Shown here piece by piece: positions 17,618 through 30,073 of a DNA stretch of 64,000 nucleotides (position 1 is its first letter; each line of letters begins with the position of its first letter). A program made the position numbers and the translations under genes. Source of the DNA: Rhizobiaceae bacterium (GTDB lineage: Bacteria > Pseudomonadota > Alphaproteobacteria > Rhizobiales > Rhizobiaceae); contig JAMLJD010000009.1 in the NCBI GenBank assembly GCA_023953775.1, positions 20,001-84,000 on the forward strand. The letters run 5' to 3'. The notes below the pieces were generated by a model that did no database searches, was not told the DNA's origin, and was given only the letters and a program-made list of their open reading frames with translations.

Positions 17618-17717
17618 GCGCGAACCTCCCCTTGCGAGGCTCATTCAATCACAACGATTTCGCTAGGAGAAATACAATTTCTTCGCTTTTTCATAGCAGT
17701 TTTGTTATCAATCTTGG
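17618..17717. promoter_or_regulatory. pcaC / pcaQ divergent promoter with LysR-type site
   Basis: An AT-rich gap with ATAGCAGTTTTGTTAT at 17693-17708, an interrupted dyad of the T-N11-A kind used by LysR regulators. Its ATAAC/GTTAT character fits PcaQ boxes described in rhizobia. It sits just upstream of pcaQ and would control both directions. Confidence 0.6.
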
Positions 17718-20738
<3,021 letters not shown>

Positions 20739-20739
<1 letters not shown>

Positions 20740-20767
20740 AAAAGGGGCGGTCGCCCGCCCCTCTTCC
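20739..20767 (-). terminator. Rho-independent terminator of the pyrimidine transport operon
   Basis: On the minus strand the stem AGGGGCGG-GCGA-CCGCCCCT is followed by five T residues. It lies about 30 bp past the presumed end of the substrate-binding protein gene. It overlaps the last base of the convergent AraC gene. Confidence 0.85.
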
Positions 20768-20792
20768 GGTCCGTTCGGATCGCGATGATCTG

Positions 20793-21750
20793 TCAACGTC
20801 GGTGATCTCGTCATATGCGACCCGACCGCTGTCGACCTGATCTTCTGGTCGAGCAGCGCCTTGGCGGTACGCTCATAGGCGTCGACGATCAGCTTGGCGT
20901 CCGGCTCGCCGATCAGCTTGGCAACCTCGCCCATCATGCGGACCTGGTGGTTCTCGTCCTGGCCGCCATTGTCCATGACGATGCCGGCCGCCTCTTCCGG
21001 ATTGGCGATGGCGTATTCCCAGCCCTTCATCGAGGCGCGCACGAAGCGGACCATCTTGTCCTTGAAGGCCTCGTCCGACAGCTTGTCCTCGAGCACGTAG
21101 AGCCCGTCCTCGAGCAGGTCGTTGCCCATCTCCGAATAGTTGAAGACGATCAGGTCTTCGGCCTTGTAGCCGGCGTCGATCAGCTGCCAGTACTCGTTGT
21201 AGGTCATGACCGAGATGCAGTCGGCCTGCTTCTGGATCAGCGGCTGCACGTCGAAGGACTGCTTCAGCACCGTCACGCCGTCGGCGCCGCCCTCGGTCGA
21301 ATAGCCGAGCTTGTTCATCCAGGCATAGAACGGATACTCGTTGCCGAAGAACCAGACGCCGAGCGTGTGGCCGGGGAAGTCCGCCTCGCTCTTGATCGGG
21401 CCGTCCGCCGGGCAGACGAGCTGCATGCCTGCCTTCTTGTAGGGCTGGGCGATGTTGACCAGCGGCACGCCTTTCTCGCGCGCCGACAGGGCTGCCGCCA
21501 TCCAGGTCACGATGACGTCGGCGCCGCCGCCGGCGATCACCTGCTCGGGCGCGATGTCGGGGCCGCCCGGCTTGATGGTCACGTCGAGGTCTTCCTCCTC
21601 GTAGAAACCCTTGTCCTTGGCGACGAAATAGCCGGCGAACTGGGCCTGCGCGACCCATTTGAGCTGCAGCGTCACCGCATCCGCGGCCCACGCCTGCACG
21701 GCGGCGAGCGACATGGCCCCCGCCAGCATGGAAACGATCGTTTTCTTCAT
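20793..21750 (-). CDS. ABC transporter substrate-binding protein (NMT1/THI5-like), pyrimidine-type
   Basis: Periplasmic binding protein of the NMT1/THI5 family. The signal peptide is MKKTIVSMLAGAMSLAAVQAWAA, and the mature part begins with VTLQLKWVAQAQFAGYFVAKDKGFYEEEDLDVTIKPGG, a strong family signature. The start at 21750 follows GAGGG. The reading frame is clean until about 20840; there a small indel shifts it. The expected tail (GRVAYDEITDV) ends at 20793-20795, just before a terminator, while the unrepaired frame runs on to 20662. It is the last gene of an operon with a dihydropyrimidinase and a beta-ureidopropionase-like hydrolase, so the ligand is probably a pyrimidine, hydantoin or pathway intermediate. 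Confidence 0.87.
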
Positions 21751-21772
21751 TTTCTTACCCTCTGAAGTTGGT

Positions 21773-22587
21773 CTATCCACCACGGACAGACGGATGCCAG
21801 AATGTGACGGCCCGTTCGATCAGGGCGATCACGCCATAGAAGACGGAACCCGCGAGTGCCGCAACCGCGATTTCCGCCCAGACCATGTCGACATTCATGC
21901 GCCCGACCTCGGTCGAGATCCTGAAGCCCATGCCCACGACAGGCGTGCCGAAGAATTCGGCCACGATGGCACCGATCAGCGCCAGCGTCGAGTTGATCTT
22001 GAGCGCATTGAAGATGAAAGGCATCGCGGCGGGAAGCCGCAGCTTCGCCAGCGTCTGCCAGTATCCCGATGCGTAGGTCCGCATCAGGTCGCGCTCCATG
22101 TGGCCGGATTCGGCGAGACCGGCCACGGTGTTCACCAGCATCGGGAAGAACGTCATGATGACCACGACGGCTGCCTTCGACTGCCAGTCAAAGCCGAACC
22201 ACATCACCATGACGGGCGCGACGCCGATGATCGGCAGCGCCGAAACCATGTTGCCGATCGGCAGCAGCCCGCGCCGGAGAAACAGGAACCGGTCGGCGAC
22301 GATCGCCGCCGCGAAACCCGCGCCGCAGCCGAGCACATAGCCGACCACCACCGCGCGGAAGATCGTCTGGTTGACATCGGCGGCGAGCGTCGGGATCGAT
22401 CCCGCGATCCGCGCGCCGATCGCCAGGGCGGCAGGAGCCGGAGGGAATGCCCGCGCCCCTCACGATCCCCTCCCACAGGATCGGGATCAGGCGAACAGCA
22501 CCAGGATGAGCAAGCCCCAGGCGCGATATCGGTCAGGCGCCGGCGCGTCCTGATCGCGGACAGGCTGACCAGCCGCCAGGCCGTCAA
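21773..22587 (-). pseudogene. ABC transporter permease (SsuC/TauC type), 5' part frameshifted
   Basis: Inner-membrane permease of the nitrate/sulfonate/taurine-type ABC family. The last 192 residues are intact (21773-22351) and contain the EAA-like loop AESGHMERDLMRTYASGYWQTLAKLRLPAAMPFIF. Upstream, pieces in three frames give AWGLLILVLF, LWEGIVRGAGIPS and IGARIAGSIPTLAADVNQTIF, so the N-terminal membrane segment is present but shifted by several indels. A TTG at 22587 overlaps the previous stop (TTGA). Expected length is about 270 residues. Confidence 0.82.
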
Positions 22588-22882
22588 CTCACCGCGCGCA
22601 GTACGAGATAGAACGACACGCGCGCGCCGCCGCGGAACTCGTCGGTTCCGAGAGCAGCAGATGGCTTAAGCGAGATGCGCATATGGCGATGACGCCCACC
22701 GGACCCATCGGCCGGACACCAACGTGTCGGCAGCGGCCGCAAGCAGCAGCGCGAGGATCCGGGTCGCGATGGTCGCCGAGGCGGCGGGCGCTTCCAACCC
22801 CGTGTCGGGGGTAACCAGCGGCAGTCCGATTGCCGCACCGACAGTCAAAAGAACCGCCAGCCGTCTGCAGGCACCCGTCAGC
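22584..22882 (-). pseudogene. Small unassigned membrane protein between the two permease genes, frameshifted
   Basis: About 100 residues. Reconstructed pieces read RRLAVLLTVGAAIGLPLVTP, then a polar stretch and ATRILALLLAAAADTLVSG, and end in VSFYLVLRAVS before TGA at 22584. There are two or three likely membrane helices. The start would be at about 22882, where CTGA overlaps the previous stop; a changed or misread ATG is possible. I do not recognise the family. Its conserved-looking position inside an ABC operon suggests an accessory membrane subunit, which is inference only. Confidence 0.5.
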
Positions 22883-23732
22883 CTCCTTCGCCCCGGCCGC
22901 GCTCCCGTCTTTCAGCGAAATGACCGGCAAGCCCGACCGCGGTGACGAGCAGGATCGCGACGAGCGATCCGGCGACCAGCGCCGAGAACATGTCGATCAC
23001 GTCTACGGCTGTAATAGAGCCGCTGAGCAGCTTCGCGCCGATGCCTGCCGGTCGGCAGTTCGCCGACGATGGCGCCGACGAGGCTCGCCGCAATCGCCAC
23101 CTTCATCGAGGCGAACAGGAATGGCACGAGGCCGGCGTATGCAGCTTCCAGAACGACTCTCGGCGCGCGAGGCGTTGTAGGTCCGCATCAGGTCGAGATG
23201 CAGCGCGTCGAAGGTCGAGCGCAGGCCTTCACCATGCCCACTGCCACGGGGAAGAACGACGGGTAAAGGTCGAGATCAGCGCCTTCAGATCAGCCGGTGA
23301 TGACCAACACCACAGCGATCATCTGGCGCCAGGGCGAGGATTGCGGATCGTCACGAGGTGATGATCCCTGGCATCAGGCTGCGGTCGAGTGCGGCGACAT
23401 GCACGATGCCGACGGCGATCAAAATAGGGGCCGTGCTGAGGCGAAGCCCAGCAGCATCGGTGACGGTCACCCAGAATGGCGGTAGACGAGGCTTCGCCGA
23501 GGTCGGCCTCGGGCTCGTATTCTCGAAGAAGTTGACCGCCACCTGGTGCGGCGCCGGCAGCGTCGGCCCAAGGCTGCGTCATCGTCTTGACGACTCCACG
23601 TCGTCGGCGTCTCGCCCGCCCGGCGGTCGAGGTCATGGCGCGTTCATGAGATAGCGCCGACGCCACACCGCGGCGATGCCGAGCAGGATCGCCGTGACCA
23701 GCCGAATCTTGTCGCGCAGCCTGTCGGTCACC
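22878..23732 (-). pseudogene. Second ABC transporter permease, heavily frameshifted
   Basis: Fragments in order are VTDRLRDKIRLVTAILLGIAAVW (first membrane segment), then a family-like FFENT...TEAS...AILG...LLGFALSTA region, SLMPGIIT, the EAA-loop area around 23150-23250, and MPFLFASMKVAIAASLVGAIVGE. The end is ITAVDVIDMFSALVAGSLVAILLVTAVGLAGHF, with stop at 22878. The order and motifs match a permease of the same family as the neighbouring one. About ten one-base changes are needed to read it through. The start is approximate (GTG at 23732). Confidence 0.75.
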
Positions 23733-23777
23733 GGCCAGACCCTCTGCGCCAAATGCTTGCAAGGGGTCGAATTATGA

Positions 23778-24590
23778 TCAATCCTCATAGGAATGCCCCG
23801 CCTCAGCCCGTCGCGCACCGCGCGATCCACAAGTCAGGCGTTGCCTGCGGATCATCGGCGGCCGCTCTTTCGGCAGCACGTGGATTCGATCACGTCGGTG
23901 ACGCGGCGGACTTTTAGCGACATCACCACGATGCGCGTCGACAGGTAGACCGCCTCGAGGATGGGTGCGTGACGAAGCGAATCGTCTTGTCAGTTCCGCC
24001 CCAGTTCCAGCTGCTCGTTGAGATGATCACCGCGATCTCGTCCAGTGCGCCGAACGGCTCGTCCATCAAGAAGAATCGGCGTCGAAGGCCAGCACCCGGG
24101 CGATCGAGGGCGCGCTGCTGCATACTTGAAGGAAAGCTGCCACGGATATTTCTTCTCGAAGCCGGTCAGGTTGACCAGGTCCAGCGTGCTGCGGATACGC
24201 TCGGCGATCTCGGCCTTGGGATAGTCCATGATCTCCAGCGGCAGCGCGACGTTGCGCTCGATCGTGCGCCACCTGGGAAAGGCCCGCCGCCTGGAACACG
24301 TAGCCGTAGGCCCGGCGCCGGCGCGCCTCCTCGGGCGTCATGCCGTTGACGGTGATCGTCCCGCCGGTCGGCTGCTCCGAGATCGGCGATGACCGCCACG
24401 GGAACGTCATCGCCCACTGCGCAGCCGAGGCCCGATGGGAGACGAACTCGCCCTTGCCGACACCGGTCCAGGTTGACGTCCGACAGCGCATGCACCAGCC
24501 GTCATTGGTGTGGAATGTGAGGGACAGCCCCTTCGCATCGACCACTGACGCGGCGTTTGTCCCACCTTCCTTGCGGTCCGTCGGCAACAT
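23778..24590 (-). pseudogene. ABC transporter ATP-binding protein, frameshifted
   Basis: ATPase of the SsuB/TauB-type importer formed with the neighbouring permeases. Starts MLPTDRKEGGTNAASVVDAKGLSLTFHTNDG at 24590. Walker A is damaged by indels near 24440. The Q-loop (YGYVFQAAGL), the region after it (NVALPLEIMDYPKAEIAERI in pieces), and Walker B (LLMDEPFGALDEI) can be read in changing frames. The C-terminus RVRDGLRRG...SYED ends at TGA 23778-23780. Expected length is about 270 residues. Confidence 0.82.
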
Positions 24591-24948
24591 TCATGAGCAC
24601 GGACTGACCTCGGCCCAGAACGCCGTCGAAGAAGATCAACCGGGTGCCACTCTCCCGGATCGGGTTCGGAAATCGTGTGCATGCGGATCTCGTAGGCCCC
24701 CTCCGACTGGCAGAGCGATGTCGTGACCCGCCGCCCGGAAGAACCTGAACGAACTCGCAGAAGATTCATGCGCCTCGATGCCGTCCGGCCACGCAGGATG
24801 ATCTTGTCGTCGGTCACGTAGTCTTGCCTCGACCGCACCTGGTCTCGTTGCCGTGGACGACGTCGATGTCGAGCGTCTGGGCGTTTGCGGCGCTCGCCAG
24901 GGCGGCGGTGAGCAAAGCCCGGAAGCGATCGGTATCCGGTTCGATCAC
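24591..24948 (-). pseudogene. Small putative secreted cysteine-containing protein, frameshifted
   Basis: Between the dihydropyrimidinase and ATPase genes. A GTG at 24948 overlaps the dihydropyrimidinase stop. The first residues form a signal-peptide-like segment (RALLTAALASAANAQ) followed by TLDIDVVHGNETRC; later pieces read DYVTDDKIIL, GIEAHESS, LCQSEGAYEIRMHTISEPD. The stop TGA at 24591-24593 touches the ATG of the ATPase gene. About 115 residues after repair, with cysteines that could form disulfides. I do not recognise the family. The frame path is inferred from codon third-position composition, so the product is tentative. Confidence 0.45.
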
Positions 24949-26354
24949 ACCCCGCTCGCCGGAATGCCGCTGCAGCACCTTGCGCGGCGCGACCGCTTCC
25001 TTCCATTTCGACAGCGCCTGGTTGACGGCCCCCACCGGGCTCGCTGATCGCCGTGCCCCGGCTTGGCCTTGACCTCGAAATCGTCGACCACGATCTCGCC
25101 GCGCGACGGCGTATTCGGCCAGGCCCTTCACTTCGATACCCTCGAACACGTTGTAGTCGATCGCCGATTGCTGCGATTTCGCCGCGATGGTCTTGGTCTT
25201 TCCGGGGTCCCAGACTGCGATATACGGCATCCGCGCCCTTCACGATCGCACCCTTCTTCGGATACATGTTGAGATCTTGGCGATGTTTATGGTCGACGTC
25301 ACCGCGACGAACTCGTTCATCGTCAGCCGGCGGTGTTGACGCCGTAGCTACAACACCCGGCATCCGGTCCTCCAGTCCGCCGGTCCCGTTCCGGGATCTT
25401 GGTGAAATCGCCGACGCCAGTGCGCTTCTGCTCGGTCGTGGGCGCAATGGTCGGTCGCCACCACCTGCAGCGATCCATGCAGCCCCATGAATCCTGATGC
25501 GCCTTGTGCCGGAAGGGGCGGGCTCATCACGCGCCGCGCCGCATGGTCCCCAGTCTGTCGGCATATTCGCTGTCGTCGAGCACCAGGTGCTGGATCAGCG
25601 GCTCGCCGAACCCGCATGCCCTTCTGGCGCGCCCGGCAGATCGCCTCACCGTGCGCCTGCTCGCGGACCATGCACCACATGGGAAGCGGCACGCCGGCCA
25701 TGTCGGCGATCATGATCGCCCGGTTGGTCGCCTCGCCCTCGACTTCAGGCGGCCGCGGGCCTAGGCGTGCGCCTCCGGCCCGTCATTGCCGTCGGCGAGA
25801 GCAGCTTCTGCTGCGGCTGCTCCGTCGCCGTTCTCGGCATGCACCAGCGGCAGCGCACCAGCTCGGCGCAGCGCTGGAACGACGAGTACATCTCGTCGTC
25901 GTATTCGGCGCGCCCTTGTAGGCCATGAAGTGCTTGAACAGTGTGCGCTCCACCACCTGCGGCATCTCGTTGAACACCTGCTCGCCCCACCAGGTGATCG
26001 CCATGTGGAAGGTAGTCGCAGCAGGCGCGCGTCGACTTGTTGTCCCACATCTGGATCGCTTCCAGCGGCGATTGCCCTGGCAGCGAGCAGAAATCGACCA
26101 TCGTCCCGCCCGACACCGCTGCCCGCGTGCCGCTCTCGAAATCGTCCGTGGAACGGTCCCCTGGCGAACGGCATTTCGAGATGGGTGCGGAGTCGATCCG
26201 CCGGCATCACGTAGCGGCCGTGGCGTCGATATCAACAGATGCGCCATGGAGATCGTCAGCCGATGCCGACGATCTTGTCGTGCTTGATCAGAACGTCGGC
26301 CTTCCACGTCCGGTCGGCCGTGACGATGGTTCCGTTCCTGATGACCTTGGACAT
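24945..26354 (-). pseudogene. Dihydropyrimidinase / hydantoinase, heavily frameshifted
   Basis: Cyclic amidohydrolase that opens dihydrouracil/dihydrothymine (or hydantoins) in reductive pyrimidine catabolism. The ATG at 26354 (after GGAGAAACA) begins MSKVIRNGTIVTADRTWKAD. The metal-site region reads THLEMPF in a shifted frame. Later pieces include VWDPGKTKTIAAKSQQSAIDYNVFEGIEVKG, and the C-terminal GAVNQALSKWKEAVAPRKVLQ is a family hallmark; the end PASGV matches homologues. More than ten indels disturb the frame. The active-site carboxylated Lys region cannot be confirmed. About 480 residues expected. Confidence 0.85.
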
Positions 26355-26380
26355 TGTTTCTCCGGTGCTCCTGGGATTTG

Positions 26381-26532
26381 CTCTTCTCCCCCACGGGAGA
26401 GGTCCGGCGGGCCAGGCGAGGAACGAATGCGCCTCCCCTCAAGGTGGAGGCTGCGCCGGTTCTGGCCCACCTCCCCCTTGAGGGGGAGGTCGGAGAGAAC
26501 AGGCTTGCCGAAGCCGATCCGAATTGGGGGTA
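26381..26532. repeat. RIME-like palindromic element cluster upstream of the dihydropyrimidinase gene
   Basis: Contains ACCTCCCCCT-TG-AGGGGGAGGT (26469-26490, perfect 10-bp arms) followed by TCGG and, further on, CGAATTGGGGGTAA (about 26519-26532), the same signature as the repeat inside paaD. Two more hairpins precede it: TCTCCC-CCA-CGGGAGA near 26385, and GCCTCCCC...GGTGGAGGC near 26431-26451. Confidence 0.75.
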
Positions 26533-26604
26533 AACTGCCATCATCTCCACAATTTCAGTTCCCGAAGAACCTGTTCGACACAGCCATCAAGTGAGTTTGC
26601 GATC

Positions 26605-26811
26605 TCACCGGTATTGAACCTGAGAACTGTAGCCTCTGTCAGTCAGCCAGAGATCGCGCATACTGTCACTTACGTATACCTTCTGACGTGAAATGATGTT
26701 CGCCATCCCTATGACAGCTTGGCCGACTGGATCATAAAATACGACATAAGCCCCAGTCGGCACCTGTCTTCGTGCATGCAGCCCATAGTGACGGCGAAAT
26801 TCCCGAAGCAC
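26605..26811 (-). CDS. Small hypothetical protein bracketed by inverted palindromic elements
   Basis: A 68-residue frame starting at GTG 26811, with AAGAGG seven bases before it. Reads LREFRRHYGLHARRQV, then GAYVVFYDPVGQAVIGMANI and a tail ending GYSSQVQYR. There is no signal peptide or membrane segment and I do not recognise the family. The surrounding 26540-26900 segment is visibly richer in A/T than its neighbours and lies between two inverted copies of the RIME-like element, so it looks acquired. It lies in the same orientation as the pyrimidine operon, between the hydrolase and dihydropyrimidinase genes. It could also be a chance frame. Confidence 0.4.
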   Translation of the reverse strand: MLREFRRHYGLHARRQVPTGAYVVFYDPVGQAVIGMANIISRQKVYVSDSMRDLWLTDRGYSSQVQYR

Positions 26812-26902
26812 CCCAAAGCCTCTTTTTCTTACAAGTCATCGCGCGCCACCAGACTCCTGGCACGCCAGATCGCGTTTTCCTCACGAACGACAGTGGGCAA
26901 CA

Positions 26903-26962
26903 CTAACCCCCACCCGAAAAAGCAACGCTTCGCTCACTTTTCGACCTCCTCAGGGGGAGGTC
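26903..26962. repeat. RIME-like palindromic element, inverted copy
   Basis: Read on the minus strand it gives GACCTCCCCCTGAGGAGGTC (26962-26943), then GGGTGGGGGTTAG near 26903-26914. This is the same hairpin-plus-G-run layout as at 26469-26532 but in opposite orientation. Confidence 0.65.
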
Positions 26963-26975
26963 ACCCTCCAGCCGC

Positions 26976-28245
26976 TCACGATACGATCTCCGCCGTCTCG
27001 ACCACCGCGATGAACAGCACATCGGCGCCGGCGCTGCTTGATACGCTTCGAGATCTCTTCCGCCTCTGGGTGGCTGGCTGAGCCCGTCGACGCAGGGCTG
27101 CATGACCATCGCCGTCGGCGCGACCCGGTTGATCCAGCTTGAGCGTCGTGGCCCGCGCCCGAGACGATGTCGCGGTGCGAGTAGCTTCGCTCGGCCGCGT
27201 CGCGGATCGCCATCACGCCACAGCCCTCCGTCGAAGGTGACCGGATCGAAATGCCCGACCGTCTCGACCTCCGAAGCCGATATCCATCGCCTCGCATATC
27301 TGCTCGATGCCGGCCTCGATACGATGCCGCATCTCGTTCAGCGCACCTCCTCGTTGGGCGAGCGGATATCGATCGTGAACACCGCCTTGCCGGAATCACG
27401 TTGCGCGAGGTGGGATAGACCTCGACATGGCCGATCACGCCGACCGCGTCCGGCTGGTAGTCCATCACCACCTCGTGCACCGAGTTTCGGTCACCGCGCC
27501 ATGCCGGGGCCGGCATTGCGGCGCTTCGGCATCGGCGTCGAGCCGGTATGGCTGTCGCATTGCCGGTCAGCGTGCCTGCGGCAGCCACCACAGCTGACCG
27601 TGGGTCACGACGCCGATGTCGATCCCCTCGTCCTCGAGGATCGGCTTTGCTCGATATGCAGCTCGAAGAGAGCATTGGATCTTGCGCGCCCCGACCTTCC
27701 TCGCCCTTCCAGCCGATCCGCTCGAGCTCGTCGCCGAAGCGCTTGCCGTCCGCGGTCTGGCGCGCGTAGGCCCAGTCGAGTTCGTGCATGCCTGAACACC
27801 GAGGCGAGCATCGCCGGCGCGAAGCGCGTACCTCCTCGTTGGTCCAGTTGGTGACCACGATCAGGTGCTTCGTCTTGATGCCGAGGTGTTCGGTGTTGCA
27901 GGATGGAGCTCCGGCCCGCCCAGCACACCGAGCACGCCGTCATATTTCCGCCGGTCGGCTGGGTGTCGAGATGGCTGCCGACATGAACCGGCAGCCACGC
28001 ATCGCAGGGATCGGTGCCCTCGCGACGGGCGAACATGGTGCCCATCTCGTCGACGCCCATTTCGAGCCCCGCCTCGTCGCACCACCACGCTTGAAGAGAT
28101 GCCGGCGGCCTCGCGAAATCCTCGTCGGTGAGTGTCTGGCGATTGTTGCCCCCGGCGACACCGGGACCGATCTTCGCTGTCTCCATCAGCAGATCCCACA
28201 AAGCTGGTCTGGATTGATTCGCAGATTCTCTCCCGGTGCGGCCAT
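26976..28245 (-). pseudogene. Zn-dependent amidohydrolase (beta-ureidopropionase / N-carbamoyl amino acid hydrolase type), heavily frameshifted
   Basis: M20-family hydrolase that removes the carbamoyl group from N-carbamoyl-beta-alanine-type products, the step after dihydropyrimidinase. The start MAAPGENLRINPD is at 28245. The metal-binding motif HVGSHLDTQPTGG is intact in one frame; later pieces give LVVTNWTNEE, LDWAYAR.TADGKRFGDELERIGWKG, a GIVTHGQ-like region near 27600, and the C-terminus PCVDGLS ... VVETAEIVS ending at 26976. More than ten indels. About 415 residues expected. Homologues are called allantoate amidohydrolase or hydantoin utilisation protein C, but the neighbouring genes favour pyrimidine catabolism. 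Confidence 0.84.
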
Positions 28246-28258
28246 GCCGTCTCCTTTA

Positions 28259-28526
28259 AGGGTCAGGACCCATTGATCTGGTTGAAATGGTCGGTGCGGA
28301 TTTGTGCGGAGACAAGGAGCGAGCCTGCGGGAAGACTCCCGTCTTTCGAGGGCTCGCGACGCTGTCGCCCGTGCAAATCCGCCCGATCCGAAGGACGTGC
28401 GATATGACGGCGACCTGCATCGTCAAACTCCTCAACCGGGGGAACCGCCCCGCTCATCGGACTTTTCCTCGCATTTCTGGTTATCTCACACGCCATTTTC
28501 AATCCTTATCGATGGGTCCTGACCCT
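28259..28526. mobile_element. MITE-like element with ~35-bp imperfect terminal inverted repeats
   Basis: A 268-bp segment between the hydrolase and aminotransferase genes. Its ends read AGGGTCAGGACCCATTGAT and, from the other side, AGGGTCAGGACCCATCGAT (18 of 19 identical). Similarity continues inward (GGTTGAAATGG / GGATTGAAAATGG). No transposase is encoded; internal frames are short and unremarkable. A possible 3-bp target duplication is TAA/TAG. The right end abuts the aminotransferase stop codon. Confidence 0.75.
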
Positions 28527-29834
28527 AGTCGACCATGGTGAGGACTTCGCGGACGTGATCAGCCAGTTCGTCGATCTGGCCCTTGGTGATGATCAGCGGC
28601 GGCGACAGGGCGATGATGTCGCCAGTCGTGCGGATCGGCGCGCCACGCTCGAACGCCTTCACGAAGGCCGAGAAGGCAGCGCTGGTCGGGTGGCCGGCGA
28701 TCGGCTCAGCTCGATCGCGCCGACGAGGCCGATATTGCGGATATCGACGCGTGCGGCGCGTCTTGAGCAGATGCAGCGCATCCTCAGTAGGGTCCAGCTC
28801 CTCACCGCGGGTCAACAATCCCTCTTCCTTGTAGGTGTCGAGGTCGCCAGCGCGGCCGCCAGGCGATCGGATTGCCCGAATAGGTGTAGCGTGGAAGAAT
28901 TCGATCAGGTGCTCCGGCCCGTTCCTTGAAGGCGTCGTGGATCTCCTTCTTCACGAACACCGCGCCCATCGGGATCACGCCGTTGGTCACGCCCTTGGCC
29001 GTCGTGATGATGTCGGGAACGACGCCGAAATGATCCGGCCGCGAACGGCGCGCCGAGACGGCGAGATCCGTGATAACTTCGTCGAAGATCAACAGGATGC
29101 CGTGCTTGTCGCAGATCTCGCGCAGCCGCTTGAGATAGCCCTTCGGCGGGATCAGCACGCCGGTCGAGCCGGCGACCGGCTCGACGATCACAGCGGCCAC
29201 GGTCGAGGCGTCGTGCAGCGTCACGATGCGCTCGAGCTCGTCGGCGAGGTTCGCGCCATGCTCGGGTGAATGTGTTCTCGCCCGGCAGATGGGTGTGCGG
29301 CAGGTGGTCGACGCCGGTCAGGAGCGTGCCGAACATCTTGCGGTTGGCGACGATGCCGCCGACCGAGATGCCGCCGAAATTGACGCCGTGATAGCCGCGC
29401 TCGCGGCCGATCAGCCGGAACCGCGAGCCCTCGCCCTTGGCGCGATGATAGGCGAGCGCGATCTTCAGCGCGGTGTCGACCGATTCAGACCCCGAATTGG
29501 TGAAGAACACGTGGTCCATGCCCTTGGGCGCGATGTCGACCAGCCGGTTGGCCAGTTCGAAGACGATCGGATGGCCCATCTGGAATGCCGGCGCGTAATC
29601 GAGCTCGGCCGCCTGCTGCTGGATCGCCTCGGTGATCTTGGGCCGGCAGTGGCCGGCATTGACGCACCAGAGCCCGGCTGTGCCGTCGAGGATCTTGCGC
29701 CCGTCGCTCGCCGTGTAGTGCATGTCCTTGGCGGCGACCAGCATGCGCGGCGCCTGCTTGAACTGACGGTTCGCCGTGAACGGCATCCAGAACGCGCTGA
29801 GATCGTTCGGCGCAACGTTGAGCCTGTTGGACAT
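28525..29834 (-). pseudogene. Omega-amino acid (beta-alanine):pyruvate aminotransferase, 3' half frameshifted
   Basis: Class III PLP aminotransferase that would remove beta-alanine or 3-aminoisobutyrate made from pyrimidines. It starts at 29834 (MSNRLNVAPNDLSAFWMPF) after AAAGGAAAGG. The first 190 residues are clean (VFFTNSGSESVDTALKIALA, RERGYHGVNFGGISVGG). From about 29263 onward, roughly a dozen small indels occur, mostly single bases lost from short runs, but the order EPVAGSTGVLIPPKGY, ILLIFDEVIT, ITTAKGVTNGVIPMGAV (PLP lysine), YTYSGNPIA and the C-terminus is complete. The stop TAG at 28525 directly abuts the MITE-like element. About 440 residues expected. First gene of the minus-strand pyrimidine operon. 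Confidence 0.88.
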
Positions 29835-29912
29835 GACCAAGCCTTTCCTTTGAATCCCCTGTTGAGTGCGGCCAACGCTTGGTGAACCGGGCGCAGATGT
29901 GCTACGCATTTT

Positions 29913-29928
29913 TTGACCGATTGGACAA
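29913..29928. promoter_or_regulatory. RutR-like operator in the aminotransferase / rutR intergenic region
   Basis: TTGACCGATTGGACAA is a dyad closely resembling the known Escherichia coli RutR site (TTGACCA-N2-TGGTCAA). It lies between the divergent aminotransferase and TetR/RutR-like genes. A near copy lies upstream of preT (38667-38682). Confidence 0.75.
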
Positions 29929-30073
29929 ACGTTAGCACCGCCATGGAGGCGGTCAAGGAAATAGTACCGGAAATGACAGGCCGATTGCGCGCTCCACGGC
30001 TTGAGAGGAACTGGTCCAGCCGATTGGGCCAGAAAGCCGAATTGTCGTTTGTTCTCCACGTGACGCGGTAGCG

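Noticed and set aside
28287..28541. A possible transposase fragment inside the MITE-like element
   Set aside because: Both overlapping short frames lack any transposase motif, and the element is too short to encode one.
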